Assembly (NCBI RefSeq): GCF_052119585.1
Contig: NZ_JBGQOJ010000010.1
Location: forward strand, 62,001-126,000
Length of the DNA: 64,000 nt
Direction of reading: 5' to 3'
Source: JBGQOJ01 sp052119585
GTDB taxonomy: Bacteria; Pseudomonadota; Alphaproteobacteria; Rhodobacterales; Rhodobacteraceae
Part shown: positions 35,676 through 44,248 of the stretch, in pieces
Numbering within the stretch: the stretch's first letter is position 1
How the letters are laid out: every line of letters starts with the position of its first letter
Notes under the pieces: model-generated
What the model saw: only the letters and a program-made list of their open reading frames with translations
Databases searched by the model: none
What the model was told of the DNA's origin: nothing
Translations under genes and position numbers: made by a program

Positions 35676-36740
35676 CTACCCTGCCTGCAACCGGCCCGCG
35701 CGCTGATCGACCATGAGGTCGGTTGCCATAGCCCCCGCCCACATAGAGGCCAGCGCCAGCCAGGCGGTGCCCACAAAGATAGACCCCCCGGTCACGCCCG
35801 CCCCGATGGCGCAGCCGCCTGCCAGCATCCCGCCAAAACCCATCAAGGCCGCGCCCAGCATCGCGCGCCGCATGTTGGCTTCTGTCTCGAACCCTTCGAA
35901 CTTGAATTCCCGCGTTGCGACAGCCGCCAGAAAAGCGCCCAGAACAACGCCGGGCACCAGCCCCACATCGAATTCCAGAACCGCGTTCCGGCTAAGGAAA
36001 AACATCAGGCTATGCGCCGACGGGCCGGTGAATGTCGCACTTTCGATCTGGACGGGGTCAAAGGCTATCTGTGCCAGCCCAAAGGTCAGCACCCAGCCCA
36101 CGGCAACAGAAAACCCGACACCAGAGGCAAAGACCAGCCGCGACAACCCGATCCGGTTGCGCCGCGATATCACAAGGGCCAGCGCGGCGATCATCAGGCC
36201 AAGCACCAGCCCCGAGGCCGCAGGCAAACCCGAAGCGTCGAGCAGGTTCACGTTCTTGCCGCCTTCGGTCATCCAAAGCGCCGCCAACCGGTCACGCAAG
36301 GGCGACAGCATGCCCTGAAGGCTCATCTGGGCGACAACGGCGAATATCAGGCCCGAAACCAGCGACCGCAGGTTGCCAGATGCCGCCAGCACCAGCAACC
36401 GGCCAGAGCACCCGCGCGCCAGAACCATGCCAACGCCAAAGACAAGCCCGCCGATCACGGCCCCCGACCACGATCCGGTGACGGCCATCATGCGGGCATC
36501 GGCAGGGCGCATCAGCCCCGCAAGCGCTGCGGCCTGAACCCAGACCAAAGCGGTGGAAAACGTTAGCAACCAGACCGATACGCGAGGGCCCATCTGGCCA
36601 CGCGCGAATTCCACCGTGGCCGCTCGCAGGCAGAATTTGGACCGCTGCGCCGCGACGCCAAAGATCAGGCCGGTGATCAACCCGAACAGAGCGGCGGTGG
36701 GGGCCTCGCCGATGCGATTTACAATGCCAAGAATGTCCAT
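35676..36740 (-). CDS. YeeE/YedE family transporter
   Basis: 354 residues from the ATG at 36740 (GGGC upstream); a frame to 36797 is the alternative. About nine to ten helices in two related halves. Two cysteine motifs, ARGCSGRLLVLAASGNLRS and AGGCAIGAGVTGGS, are the conserved YeeE/YedE signatures; related proteins import thiosulfate using these cysteines. Sulfur-compound uptake is the likely role. Divergent to an MFS gene across 120 bases. Confidence 0.84.
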   Translation of the reverse strand: MDILGIVNRIGEAPTAALFGLITGLIFGVAAQRSKFCLRAATVEFARGQMGPRVSVWLLTFSTALVWVQAAALAGLMRPADARMMAVTGSWSGAVIGGLVFGVGMVLARGCSGRLLVLAASGNLRSLVSGLIFAVVAQMSLQGMLSPLRDRLAALWMTEGGKNVNLLDASGLPAASGLVLGLMIAALALVISRRNRIGLSRLVFASGVGFSVAVGWVLTFGLAQIAFDPVQIESATFTGPSAHSLMFFLSRNAVLEFDVGLVPGVVLGAFLAAVATREFKFEGFETEANMRRAMLGAALMGFGGMLAGGCAIGAGVTGGSIFVGTAWLALASMWAGAMATDLMVDQRAGRLQAG

Positions 36741-36860
36741 TCGTCTGCCCTTTTCGTATGTTTGCTGCTTGATGCCAGAATGGCAAAGGGGCGACATTGA
36801 TTCAGATCATAGGGTCAAGTTTCACTCGCCAAGGTTCGGGTTTCCGCATATCTGCGAGGG

Positions 36861-38102
36861 ATGGCTTCACATTTCGCACCCTTCCCCCTTGCCGAAGCGC
36901 GGCATCTTCCGCGGTGGCGACGACCGCAGACGCTGTTGTTCCTCATGGCCTTTGCCATGCCGATCGCCTTTGCCACATGGTCGGCGCTGCTGAACAACTT
37001 TGTCATCGAGGTGGCGCATTTCGACGGGGTCCACATCGGGTGGCTTCATACCGTCCGCGAGGTTCCGGGATTTCTGGCGATCGGGGTAATCGCCCTGATC
37101 ATGGTCATCCGCGAGCAGGTGCTGGGGTTGATCGCGCTGGCGCTGCTGGGCTGTGCCACGGCGCTGACCGCGTGGTTTCCCGGCCTTTACGGGATTCTGA
37201 CGCTGACCCTGCTCAGCTCTATCGGGTTTCACTACTTTGAAACGGTCAACCAGTCGCTACAGTTGCAGTGGATCCCCAAAGACCGCGCGCCGCAGACTTT
37301 GGGCTGGATCGTCGCCATGGGGTCGGCCGCTTCGCTGGTGTCCTACGGGCTGCTGGTCGCCACGTGGAAGACGTTCGATCTGTCTTACAATACGGTTTAC
37401 ATGATCGCGGGCGGCACCACCGCGCTGATCGCGCTGTTCTGCTTTATCGCCTACCCACAGTTTGAATCGCCACATCCGCAGTTGAAAACATTTGTCCTGC
37501 GCCGCCGTTACTGGCTGTATTATGCGCTGCAATTCATGTCCGGTGCGCGGCGCCAGATCTTCACCGTCTTTGCCGCCTTCATGATGGTCGAAAAGTTCGG
37601 CTTTGAGGTGCACGAGGTCACGGCATTGTTCCTGATCAACTTTTTGGCGAATATGATCTTTGCACCCCTGATGGGCCGCGCCGTTGCGTTCTTTGGCGAG
37701 CGCCGGATGCTGATGTTCGAATATGCCGGGCTGATCTGCGTGTTCCTGGCCTATGGCGGGATCTACTATGCCGGTTGGGGTGTCCTGCTGGCGGCAACGC
37801 TGTATGTCATCGACCATCTGTTCTTTTCGCTGGCCTTCGCGCTAAAGACCTATTTTCAGAAAATCGCCGACCCGCAAGACATCGCGCCGACAGCCGCCGT
37901 GGCCTTTACCATCAACCACATCGCGGCGGTGTTTTTGCCGGCCTTCCTGGGCTATCTTTGGGTGACATCGCCGGGGGCCGTGTTTTTTCTTGCGGCAGGG
38001 ATGGCGGCAACGTCGCTGGCGCTGGCAATGTTGATCCCGCGCCACCCGGTCAAGGGTCACGAGACGGTGTTTTCACGCGCGCTGCCCCTGCCGGCAGAGT
38101 AG
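36861..38102 (+). CDS. Major facilitator superfamily transporter
   Basis: 413 residues, about twelve membrane helices in two sets of six with a cytoplasmic loop near residue 205 (FVLRRRYWLYYALQF). The start is uncertain: the ATG at 36861 is the only plausible one, yet its GAGGG ribosome-like motif touches the ATG without spacing. Substrate unknown. It may share the 120-base divergent region with the YeeE/YedE gene, which would suggest common control. Confidence 0.8.
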   Translation: MASHFAPFPLAEARHLPRWRRPQTLLFLMAFAMPIAFATWSALLNNFVIEVAHFDGVHIGWLHTVREVPGFLAIGVIALIMVIREQVLGLIALALLGCATALTAWFPGLYGILTLTLLSSIGFHYFETVNQSLQLQWIPKDRAPQTLGWIVAMGSAASLVSYGLLVATWKTFDLSYNTVYMIAGGTTALIALFCFIAYPQFESPHPQLKTFVLRRRYWLYYALQFMSGARRQIFTVFAAFMMVEKFGFEVHEVTALFLINFLANMIFAPLMGRAVAFFGERRMLMFEYAGLICVFLAYGGIYYAGWGVLLAATLYVIDHLFFSLAFALKTYFQKIADPQDIAPTAAVAFTINHIAAVFLPAFLGYLWVTSPGAVFFLAAGMAATSLALAMLIPRHPVKGHETVFSRALPLPAE

Positions 38103-38169
38103 AACGCAGAGTGGAAAATCGCGCGGACCCGCTTATATACAAAGGCACCCCGTAAACAGGAGACCTGCA

Positions 38170-38820
38170 ATGTTCGGCCTTTCCCGCAAGAAAACCGATA
38201 TGATCACCGCCAAGGACGCCCTTGCCGGTCGCGCAACCGCCATCCCCACCGCCAAAACCCATTTTGTGAACGGCGCGCCTTTGTCGCTGGATGTTCCCCA
38301 TGGGATGGAGGAGGCGATGTTCGGCATGGGCTGTTTCTGGGGGGTAGAGCGTATCTTCTGGCAACTGGACGGCGTCTATTCCACCATGGTCGGCTATGCG
38401 GGCGGATATACCCCCAATGCGACCTATCAGGAGGTCTGCACAGGCCAGACCGGCCATAACGAGGTGGTGCGCGTGGTCTATGACCCTGCGGTCATCGGCT
38501 ACGACGACCTGTTGCGCGTTTTCTGGCAGGGGCACAACCCGACCCAAGGTATGCGACAGGGCAACGACAGCGGCACGCAGTACCGTTCGGGTATCTACAC
38601 CTATACCGCCGCGCAAAAGACAGCGGCAGAGGCGTCGCGCGCCGGCTACGCGCCGCGTCTGGCCACGGCGGGCTTTGGCGCGATTACCACAGAGATTGCC
38701 GATGCGCCGACCTTCTACTTTGCCGAAGAGTATCATCAGCAGTATCTGGCGAAAAATCCGGCGGGATATTGCGGCATCGGCGGCACAGGCGTGACCTGCC
38801 CGATCGGCACAAACGCCTGA
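38170..38820 (+). CDS. msrA: Peptide methionine-S-sulfoxide reductase MsrA
   Basis: 216 residues. Catalytic GCFWG motif with Cys55, GYAGGYTPNATYQEVCTGQTGHNEVV, and resolving cysteines near the C-terminus (PAGYCGIGGTGVTCP). Reduces the S epimer of methionine sulfoxide in proteins. ATG start with GGAG about 9 bases upstream. A TTATATAC stretch about 40 bases upstream may be its -10 region. Confidence 0.95.
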   Translation: MFGLSRKKTDMITAKDALAGRATAIPTAKTHFVNGAPLSLDVPHGMEEAMFGMGCFWGVERIFWQLDGVYSTMVGYAGGYTPNATYQEVCTGQTGHNEVVRVVYDPAVIGYDDLLRVFWQGHNPTQGMRQGNDSGTQYRSGIYTYTAAQKTAAEASRAGYAPRLATAGFGAITTEIADAPTFYFAEEYHQQYLAKNPAGYCGIGGTGVTCPIGTNA

Positions 38821-38828
38821 CGCATGGC

Positions 38829-38862
38829 TTGACGGGGGCAGGGGCGCGGTCTATCCGCGCCC
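38829..38862 (+). promoter_or_regulatory. Candidate promoter and hairpin upstream of prmA
   Basis: TTGACG (38829-38834), a 17-base spacer and TATCCG (38852-38857) form a Rhodobacterales-like sigma-70 promoter. The same stretch can fold as GGGCGCGG-tctat-CCGCGCCC (38842-38862). There is no T-tract, so a terminator for msrA is less likely. Confidence 0.4.
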
Positions 38863-38886
38863 TAACCCGTTTGAAAGGTCGCTGAC

Positions 38887-39756
38887 ATGCCAACCTACAC
38901 CGCCCTGACAACCCTTGCCGACAAAGACGCCGCCGAAGCGATGGGCGAGGCGATGGAGATGATGACACCGGAACCCACCGGCGTCGGCGTGTTCGAGATC
39001 GAGGATGGCAGCGGCTTGTGGGAGGTCGGCGGCTATTTCGTCGAGGCACCGGACAGCGCCGATCTGGCCTTGCTTGCCGCGGCCTATGACGCCGCGCCGT
39101 TCGCGGTGTCCGAACTGCCCGAAACCGATTGGGTCGCCAAAGTCCGCCGCGATCTGGCCCCGGTCGTCGCCGGGCGGTTTTTCGTATATGGCAGCCATGA
39201 TGCCGACAAGGTCCCCGCGGATAGCATCCCCCTGCTGATCGAGGCCGCGATGGCCTTTGGCACCGGCCACCACGGCACGACGCTGGGCTGCTTGCGCGCA
39301 TTGGACCGTCTGGCAACGGCTGGGTTTGTCGGGTCGAACGTGGCCGACATCGGCTGCGGAACGGCTGTTCTGGCGATGGCTGCGGCCAAGATCTGGCCAA
39401 ATCCGGTTCTGGCAAGCGACATCGACATGGTCGCCGTCGATGTGGCGGTTGCCAATGTGGCCTGCAACGCGCTGGAGGGCCGGGTGACATGTGTCGAGGC
39501 CGCAGGGTTCGACCACCCTGTGCTGTCAGGCGCCGCGCCATTCGATCTGGTCTTTGCCAATATCCTGAAAGGCCCGCTGATTATGCTGTCGCCCGATATG
39601 GCCAAGGCCATTGTTCCGGGTGGCTATGCGATTCTTTCGGGAATTCTGAATGAACAGGCGGATGAGGTTGCGGGCGTTTATGCACGCAATGGATTTAATG
39701 TGGTCCATCGTGAAGAGATTGTTGACTGGACGACCCTGACGCTTGGCAAGCTTTAA
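38887..39756 (+). CDS. prmA: Ribosomal protein L11 methyltransferase
   Basis: 289 residues. AMAFGTGHHGTTLGCLRAL, the SAM-binding motif VADIGCGTAVLAMAAAK, then FDLVFANILKGPLIML, all PrmA blocks. Trimethylates L11 on lysines and its N-terminus. Length fits the family. The gene may be transcribed from the candidate promoter just upstream, independent of msrA. Confidence 0.94.
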   Translation: MPTYTALTTLADKDAAEAMGEAMEMMTPEPTGVGVFEIEDGSGLWEVGGYFVEAPDSADLALLAAAYDAAPFAVSELPETDWVAKVRRDLAPVVAGRFFVYGSHDADKVPADSIPLLIEAAMAFGTGHHGTTLGCLRALDRLATAGFVGSNVADIGCGTAVLAMAAAKIWPNPVLASDIDMVAVDVAVANVACNALEGRVTCVEAAGFDHPVLSGAAPFDLVFANILKGPLIMLSPDMAKAIVPGGYAILSGILNEQADEVAGVYARNGFNVVHREEIVDWTTLTLGKL

Positions 39757-39862
39757 CGAAAACCCTTGTTTATATGGCTGAATCCACGGGGTTGCCTTAG
39801 TATTGCCACAATGTGTCTTAATAAAGGCATGCGGGCGGGGGCCTGAACCTTCGGAGGCTGTT

Positions 39863-40210
39863 ATGGCTGATGCCAATCTCCAGGATTTCGGTAAACGGTT
39901 GACCAGATTGAACAGTAAACATCGAAAGATGGCGCAGGGGTATATTACCTCTGTAAATCATGACGGCCTTATCATTGCACGACCAAGACGCAGCGGCCCG
40001 CGAGTTCCCGTAAAGGGTTTGGTGCTGACGCTGATTGCCTTGTTCGGTCTGAAAGGGTTCCTGTATGTGAACCTTGGCGCAATCACCTACACCGAACGCG
40101 TTGGAAAGCTGCAAAGCGGCACTGTCGTCGAACAGTTCGGCGCCTATGTCATGCAGGCCGACCCTGTAACGCTTTGGGTTGCGGATCAAATTCACAATGT
40201 TCTTAAGTGA
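39863..40210 (+). CDS. Small single-helix membrane protein, unknown
   Basis: 115 residues from the ATG at 39863 with GGAGG 5 bases upstream; an earlier in-frame ATG at 39803 lacks one. Basic N-terminus (KRLTRLNSKHRKMAQGY, IIARPRRSGPRVPVKG), one membrane helix (about 50-72, LVLTLIALFGLKGFLYVNLG), and a C-terminal domain (YTERVGKLQSGTVVEQFGAYVMQADPVT) without a recognised family. It is followed by a strong terminator, so it forms a single-gene unit. Function not recognised. Confidence 0.7.
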   Translation: MADANLQDFGKRLTRLNSKHRKMAQGYITSVNHDGLIIARPRRSGPRVPVKGLVLTLIALFGLKGFLYVNLGAITYTERVGKLQSGTVVEQFGAYVMQADPVTLWVADQIHNVLK

Positions 40211-40250
40211 ATTTTAAAAAGGTATTCAAAGAAAATTCATTTCATACGAG

Positions 40251-40286
40251 AAAGGCCGCGCCGGTTTTATCCGGTCGCGGCCTTTT
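40251..40286. terminator. Bidirectional terminator
   Basis: GGCCGCG-CCGG (40254-40264) pairs with CCGG-T-CGCGGCC (40271-40282), an 11-bp stem with one bulged T and a 6-base loop, followed by TTTT and preceded by AAA. It serves the small membrane protein on the plus strand and probably the DUF1127 gene on the minus strand. Confidence 0.88.
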
Positions 40287-40321
40287 GCCAATGTCGAAAA
40301 CGACAGGAATGCCGACAGCGA

Positions 40322-40531
40322 CTACTTGCTGCCTGCGATCGCCTCGATATCGCCACGGCACAGGCCGATATCGTCCAGCTCGCGGTCGGTCAGCTTGGAC
40401 AGCGACGACCGTGTGACGCGGGCATCGTTCCAGGTTGCAACGGCCGCAAAAGTGTTCATCACGAATTTGGACAGGCGGCTTCCGAAAGAAGAGCCGGTGG
40501 CCAGAGGGCGGGTGGTGTCAAAAGCTGCCAT
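40322..40531 (-). CDS. DUF1127 (YjiS-like) small protein
   Basis: 69 residues. The C-terminal half (WNDARVTRSSLSKLTDRELDDIGLCRGDIEAI) is the DUF1127 motif: an aromatic-rich start, then TDRELDDIGL and R-x-D-I. Small DUF1127 proteins in alphaproteobacteria are linked to stress response, phosphate or RNA metabolism. It is monocistronic, between a shared terminator and a 334-base noncoding stretch. Confidence 0.87.
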   Translation of the reverse strand: MAAFDTTRPLATGSSFGSRLSKFVMNTFAAVATWNDARVTRSSLSKLTDRELDDIGLCRGDIEAIAGSK

Positions 40532-40865
40532 TTCAGCGGTCCTTGAATGCGCAACACGCCTTATGCTGTTGCCTTGATGACCGTCATCTAGGAGCTAATA
40601 TTCTGCACAGCAATACGGTGCGATTGCATAATAACTATGCGTTTTATGCATGGCATCTTTCGGATGAAAAAGGTCGGTTTCCGGGGCATGCTTCAAAGGC
40701 GACAAATGTCGTTTTCAGGCAGGCGCGCGACGTATTGCATCCGCATTTTATGGATTGCCGCGAAAATGGAGTAAACATCCTGCAGAAAGTCTTAAGACTG
40801 GCGGATGTTCGCGTTTCGTGCTACTGCGTCAAAAAAGAAACAACTTTATTGAGTCAGGACAGGGC
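40532..40865. other. 334-base intergenic stretch, A/T-richer than surroundings
   Basis: No supported gene: the reading frame open through it (40435-40917) has no ribosome site and unlike codon use. It must carry the promoters for DUF1127 (leftward) and ruvC (rightward). A short hairpin CGAC-aaat-GTCG followed by TTTT lies near 40695-40710 and could end a small transcript. I see no tRNA, riboswitch or known small RNA. Confidence 0.6.
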
Positions 40866-41396
40866 ATGCGGGTTTTGGGGATTGATCCGGGGCTTCGGAA
40901 CATGGGTTGGGGCCTGATCGATGTCGACGGGTCGCGACTCAGTCATGTGGCGAACGGGGTCTGCCACTCTGTCGGGGATGATCTGGCGCAGCGACTTCTT
41001 AGCCTTCACACGCAGATGACCGAGGTGGTCCAGCGCTATGCGCCCGACACTGCCGCTGTGGAACTGACATTCGTGAACAAGGACGGGGCTGGCACGCTGA
41101 AACTGGGGCAGGCGCGGGCGATTGCGCTGCTGGTTCCGGCGCAGGCGGGGCTGACCGTTGGTGAATATGCACCCAACGCGATCAAGAAGACGGTCGTTGG
41201 CGTCGGGCACGCGGACAAGGCGCAGGTTGCCCATATGGTAAAGCTGCAATTGCCGGGTGTCGTGCTGATGGGGCCCGATGCGACCGATGCGCTGGCTATT
41301 GCGCTTTGTCATGCGCATCATGCAAAGTCGGCAGGGCGGCTGGCAGCGGCCCTTTTGCAGGCTGAAAACAGGTCACAGATGAAAGCCGGGGCATGA
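40866..41396 (+). CDS. ruvC: Holliday junction resolvase RuvC
   Basis: 176 residues from the ATG at 40866 (AGGACAGGG upstream). Catalytic acidic residues Asp7 (MRVLGIDPG), Glu66 (AAVELTFV), Asp138 and Asp141 (GPDATDALAIAL) are all present. Cuts Holliday junctions, working with RuvAB encoded next. Stop overlaps the ruvA ATG by 4 bases. Confidence 0.96.
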   Translation: MRVLGIDPGLRNMGWGLIDVDGSRLSHVANGVCHSVGDDLAQRLLSLHTQMTEVVQRYAPDTAAVELTFVNKDGAGTLKLGQARAIALLVPAQAGLTVGEYAPNAIKKTVVGVGHADKAQVAHMVKLQLPGVVLMGPDATDALAIALCHAHHAKSAGRLAAALLQAENRSQMKAGA

Positions 41397-42061
41397 TCGG
41401 GAAACTAAGTGGCAGGATCGACTATCGCGGGACCGATCACGTTCTGATCGATGTGCGCGGGGTCGGGTATATCGTCTATTGCTCTGACCGGACGCTGGCC
41501 GGCCTGCCCCCGGCGGGCGAGGCGGTGGCGCTTTATACCGAACTGTTGGTGCGCGAGGATCTGTTGCAGTTGTTCGGCTTTACCACGCTGGTCGAAAAGG
41601 AATGGCACCGCTTGCTGATTTCGGTTCAGGGGATCGGGGCGAAGGCCGCGATGGCCATACTGGGCACGCTTGGCCCCGATGGCGTTGGCCGCGCGATTGC
41701 CCTTGGCGACTGGAACGCGGTCAAGGCGGCCCCCGGCGTCGGCCCCAAGATTGCCCAGCGTGTGGTGCTGGAACTGAAAGCCAAAGCGCCCGGCGTCATG
41801 GCGATGGGCGGCACCGTGGCGCAGGCGCAGGGAACGGAACAGGCAGACGTGATCGAAAGCGACCCGCCCAAGGCCCGGCCCGCCCCCGCCCCGAACCCCA
41901 ATGCCTCGGCGCAGGCAGAGGCGCTGTCGGCGCTGTCCAACCTTGGCTATGCGCCGGGCGAGGCCGCAGGGGCCGTGGCCCAGGCCGCTGGCGATGCCCC
42001 CGGGTCCGACACATCCACCCTGATCCGCGCAGCGCTGAAGCTGCTGGCACCAAAGGGCTAG
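41393..42061 (+). CDS. ruvA: Holliday junction DNA helicase subunit RuvA
   Basis: 222 residues. Starts MIGKLSGRIDYRGTDHVLIDVRGVGY; helix-hairpin-helix blocks VQGIGAKAAMAILGTLG and APGVGPKIAQRVVLELK bind the junction; an Ala/Pro-rich linker (about 150-175) leads to the C-terminal RuvB-binding domain (EALSALSNLGYAPGEA). Overlaps ruvC by 4 bases and is followed by ruvB after 3 bases. Confidence 0.96.
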   Translation: MIGKLSGRIDYRGTDHVLIDVRGVGYIVYCSDRTLAGLPPAGEAVALYTELLVREDLLQLFGFTTLVEKEWHRLLISVQGIGAKAAMAILGTLGPDGVGRAIALGDWNAVKAAPGVGPKIAQRVVLELKAKAPGVMAMGGTVAQAQGTEQADVIESDPPKARPAPAPNPNASAQAEALSALSNLGYAPGEAAGAVAQAAGDAPGSDTSTLIRAALKLLAPKG

Positions 42062-42064
42062 GGC

Positions 42065-43093
42065 ATGGAAACCCCCGACCCGACCCTGCGCGGTGTGCGC
42101 CAGCCAGAGGACCACGACCGCGCGATGCGGCCCAAGGTGCTGGACGACTTCATCGGCCAGCAAGAGGCGCGCGGAAACCTGAAAATCTTCATCGAATCCG
42201 CCAAGATGCGCGGCGAGGCGATGGACCACACCTTGTTTCACGGCCCGCCGGGGTTGGGAAAGACGACGCTTGCGCAGATCATGGCGCGAGAGTTGGGGGT
42301 GAATTTCCGGATGACATCGGGCCCGGTTCTGGCCAAGGCGGGCGATCTGGCGGCGATCCTGACCAACCTTGAAGCCCGCGATGTGCTGTTTATCGACGAG
42401 ATCCACCGGCTTAATCCGGTGGTCGAGGAGATCCTGTATCCCGCGCTGGAAGACTTCGAGCTGGACCTTGTGATCGGCGAGGGGCCTGCCGCGCGGACGG
42501 TGCGCATCGAATTGCAGCCCTTCACGCTGGTGGGCGCGACAACGCGGCTTGGCCTGTTGACGACGCCGCTTCGTGACCGTTTCGGCATCCCGACGCGGTT
42601 GCAGTTCTACACCGTCGAGGAATTGAACGAGATCGTTACCCGTGGTGCGCGGATGCTTGGCATTCCCGCCGACCCCGAAGGCGCACGCGAGATTGCCAAG
42701 CGCGGGCGTGGCACGCCGCGGATCGCGGGGCGGCTGTTGCGCCGCGTCGTGGATTTCGCGCTGGTCGAGGGCGACGGACGGATCACGCAGGCGATCGCTG
42801 ACAGCGCGCTGACGCGGCTGGGGGTGGATCATCTGGGGCTGGATGGTGCCGACCGGCGCTATCTGACGCTGATCGCGGAAAACTATGCCGGCGGGCCCGT
42901 CGGGATCGAGACGATGTCGGCCGCCCTGTCGGAAAGCCGCGATGCGCTGGAAGAGGTGATAGAGCCGTTCCTGTTGCAACAGGGATTGATCCAGCGCACA
43001 CCGCGTGGCCGGATGCTGGCGCAAAAGGCATGGACACATCTGGGGCTTGATGCGCCCAAACCTGTCGGACAATCTGATTTGTTCGGCAAGTAA
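42065..43093 (+). CDS. ruvB: Holliday junction branch migration ATPase RuvB
   Basis: 342 residues. AAA+ domain with Walker A GPPGLGKT (60-67), Walker B DVLFIDEIHR, sensor VGATTRLGLLTTPLRDRF, arginine finger region and a C-terminal winged helix (EPFLLQQGLIQRTPRGRML). Hexameric motor driving branch migration on RuvA-bound junctions. Third gene of the ruvCAB operon. Confidence 0.97.
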   Translation: METPDPTLRGVRQPEDHDRAMRPKVLDDFIGQQEARGNLKIFIESAKMRGEAMDHTLFHGPPGLGKTTLAQIMARELGVNFRMTSGPVLAKAGDLAAILTNLEARDVLFIDEIHRLNPVVEEILYPALEDFELDLVIGEGPAARTVRIELQPFTLVGATTRLGLLTTPLRDRFGIPTRLQFYTVEELNEIVTRGARMLGIPADPEGAREIAKRGRGTPRIAGRLLRRVVDFALVEGDGRITQAIADSALTRLGVDHLGLDGADRRYLTLIAENYAGGPVGIETMSAALSESRDALEEVIEPFLLQQGLIQRTPRGRMLAQKAWTHLGLDAPKPVGQSDLFGK

Positions 43094-43126
43094 GAGAGTA
43101 TTTATGGAACAAAGTGGGGGGCGGGC

Positions 43127-43750
43127 ATGACGCCAGAGGCGGTTCAGGCGCTATTTACGCGGTCGGGCAAGGATTATGTGTTTGCCCGCTGGGGCAGGCC
43201 GATTGTGCCTATGGTGTTCGGGGTCGACGACGCGACGCTATCGGTGCTGAAAGGCGCGATAGAGGCTGTCGTGACGCTGGCCGGTCACAAGATGGCAGAG
43301 ACCGACCCGGAGCTGGGCGCGAACCTGATGGTGTTCTTCGTCAGTGACTGGCGGGAACTGACCGAGACGCCGAACCTTGACCGCCTCGTGCCGGACCTGG
43401 GGCCGCTTGTCGAGCGGTTGCAGAGCGGGGATGCGAACCAGTATCGCGTGTTCCGGTTTGACCCGGATGGCAGCATCAAGGCGGCCTTTGTCTTTGTGCG
43501 GATGGACGCGCATTTGCAGGACGTGCCGGCGGAAACCATCGCGCTGGGGCAGGCGGTTCAGGCTATTGTGCTTTGGAGCGATACGGCGTTTTCCGGTGCC
43601 TCTCCCTTGCTTGCGGCGGGGGAGGGTGCGATCTTGCGGCCCGATATCGCAAATGTCATACGCGCGGCCTATGATCCGCTTATGCCTGTCGCGGCGGGGG
43701 ATGCGTCCCATGCGCTGCGATTGTTTGCGAGAATGGAGAAAGCCCGATGA
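43127..43750 (+). CDS. Conserved hypothetical protein between ruvB and ybgC
   Basis: 207 residues, ATG with a G-rich ribosome site (GGGGGGCGGG). No signal peptide or membrane helix. Sequence blocks include FARWGRPIVPMVFGVDDAT, NLMVFFVSDWRELTETPNLDRLVPDL and VPAETIALGQAVQAIVLWSD. The N-terminal aspartate-rich text and the DPDGSIKAAFVFVRMD strand suggest a compact alpha/beta fold. No family recognised. Its stop overlaps the ybgC ATG (ATGA), tying it to the tol-pal unit. Confidence 0.75.
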   Translation: MTPEAVQALFTRSGKDYVFARWGRPIVPMVFGVDDATLSVLKGAIEAVVTLAGHKMAETDPELGANLMVFFVSDWRELTETPNLDRLVPDLGPLVERLQSGDANQYRVFRFDPDGSIKAAFVFVRMDAHLQDVPAETIALGQAVQAIVLWSDTAFSGASPLLAAGEGAILRPDIANVIRAAYDPLMPVAAGDASHALRLFARMEKAR

Positions 43751-44136
43751 CCCATAGTTTTCCGCTGCGTGTCTACTATGAGGATACCGACCTTGCGGGT
43801 ATCGTCTATTATGCCAATTACCTGAAGTTCATCGAACGGGCGCGAACGGAATATGTGCGGGGTCTTGGCATTGACCAGACCGCGCTGAAACGGGACGAGG
43901 GGCTGGTGTTTGCGGTGCGCCGTGTCGAGGCGGATTATCTGGCGCCTGCCAAATTCGACGACGAACTGGTGGTGCTGACGACGCTGGATGCGGTCACCGG
44001 TGCCCGCATTGTCATGAAGCAGGAGGTGACGCGCGCGGGCACAGTGCTGTTTTCGGCGCTCGTGACCCTTGTTTGTCTGACGGAAACGGGTCATGCGGCC
44101 AGATTACCAGCGAATATTCGCCTAATCTTACACTAA
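43747..44136 (+). CDS. ybgC: Tol-Pal-associated acyl-CoA thioesterase YbgC
   Basis: 129 residues. Hot-dog fold motif YYEDTDLAGIVYYANYLKFIERARTE with catalytic Asp15. Thioesterase of acyl-CoA/acyl-ACP, usually the first gene of the tol-pal cluster. Overlaps the preceding hypothetical by 4 bases; the 112-base gap before tolQ may contain a separate tol promoter. Confidence 0.93.
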   Translation: MTHSFPLRVYYEDTDLAGIVYYANYLKFIERARTEYVRGLGIDQTALKRDEGLVFAVRRVEADYLAPAKFDDELVVLTTLDAVTGARIVMKQEVTRAGTVLFSALVTLVCLTETGHAARLPANIRLILH

Positions 44137-44248
44137 TATGTGAATTTTGATGCCGATGACGCGCATGTGTTGGCAATCCCTCTGAACTTCCTGTATTTCT
44201 GCCTGTAATCAGAGCTGCGACAATGCAGCCCCCTAAACGAGCAGGCAC

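Noticed and set aside
40435..40917. 160-codon frame across the DUF1127-ruvC spacer
   Set aside because: Runs into ruvC in another frame, lacks a ribosome site and starts inside DUF1127 on the other strand.
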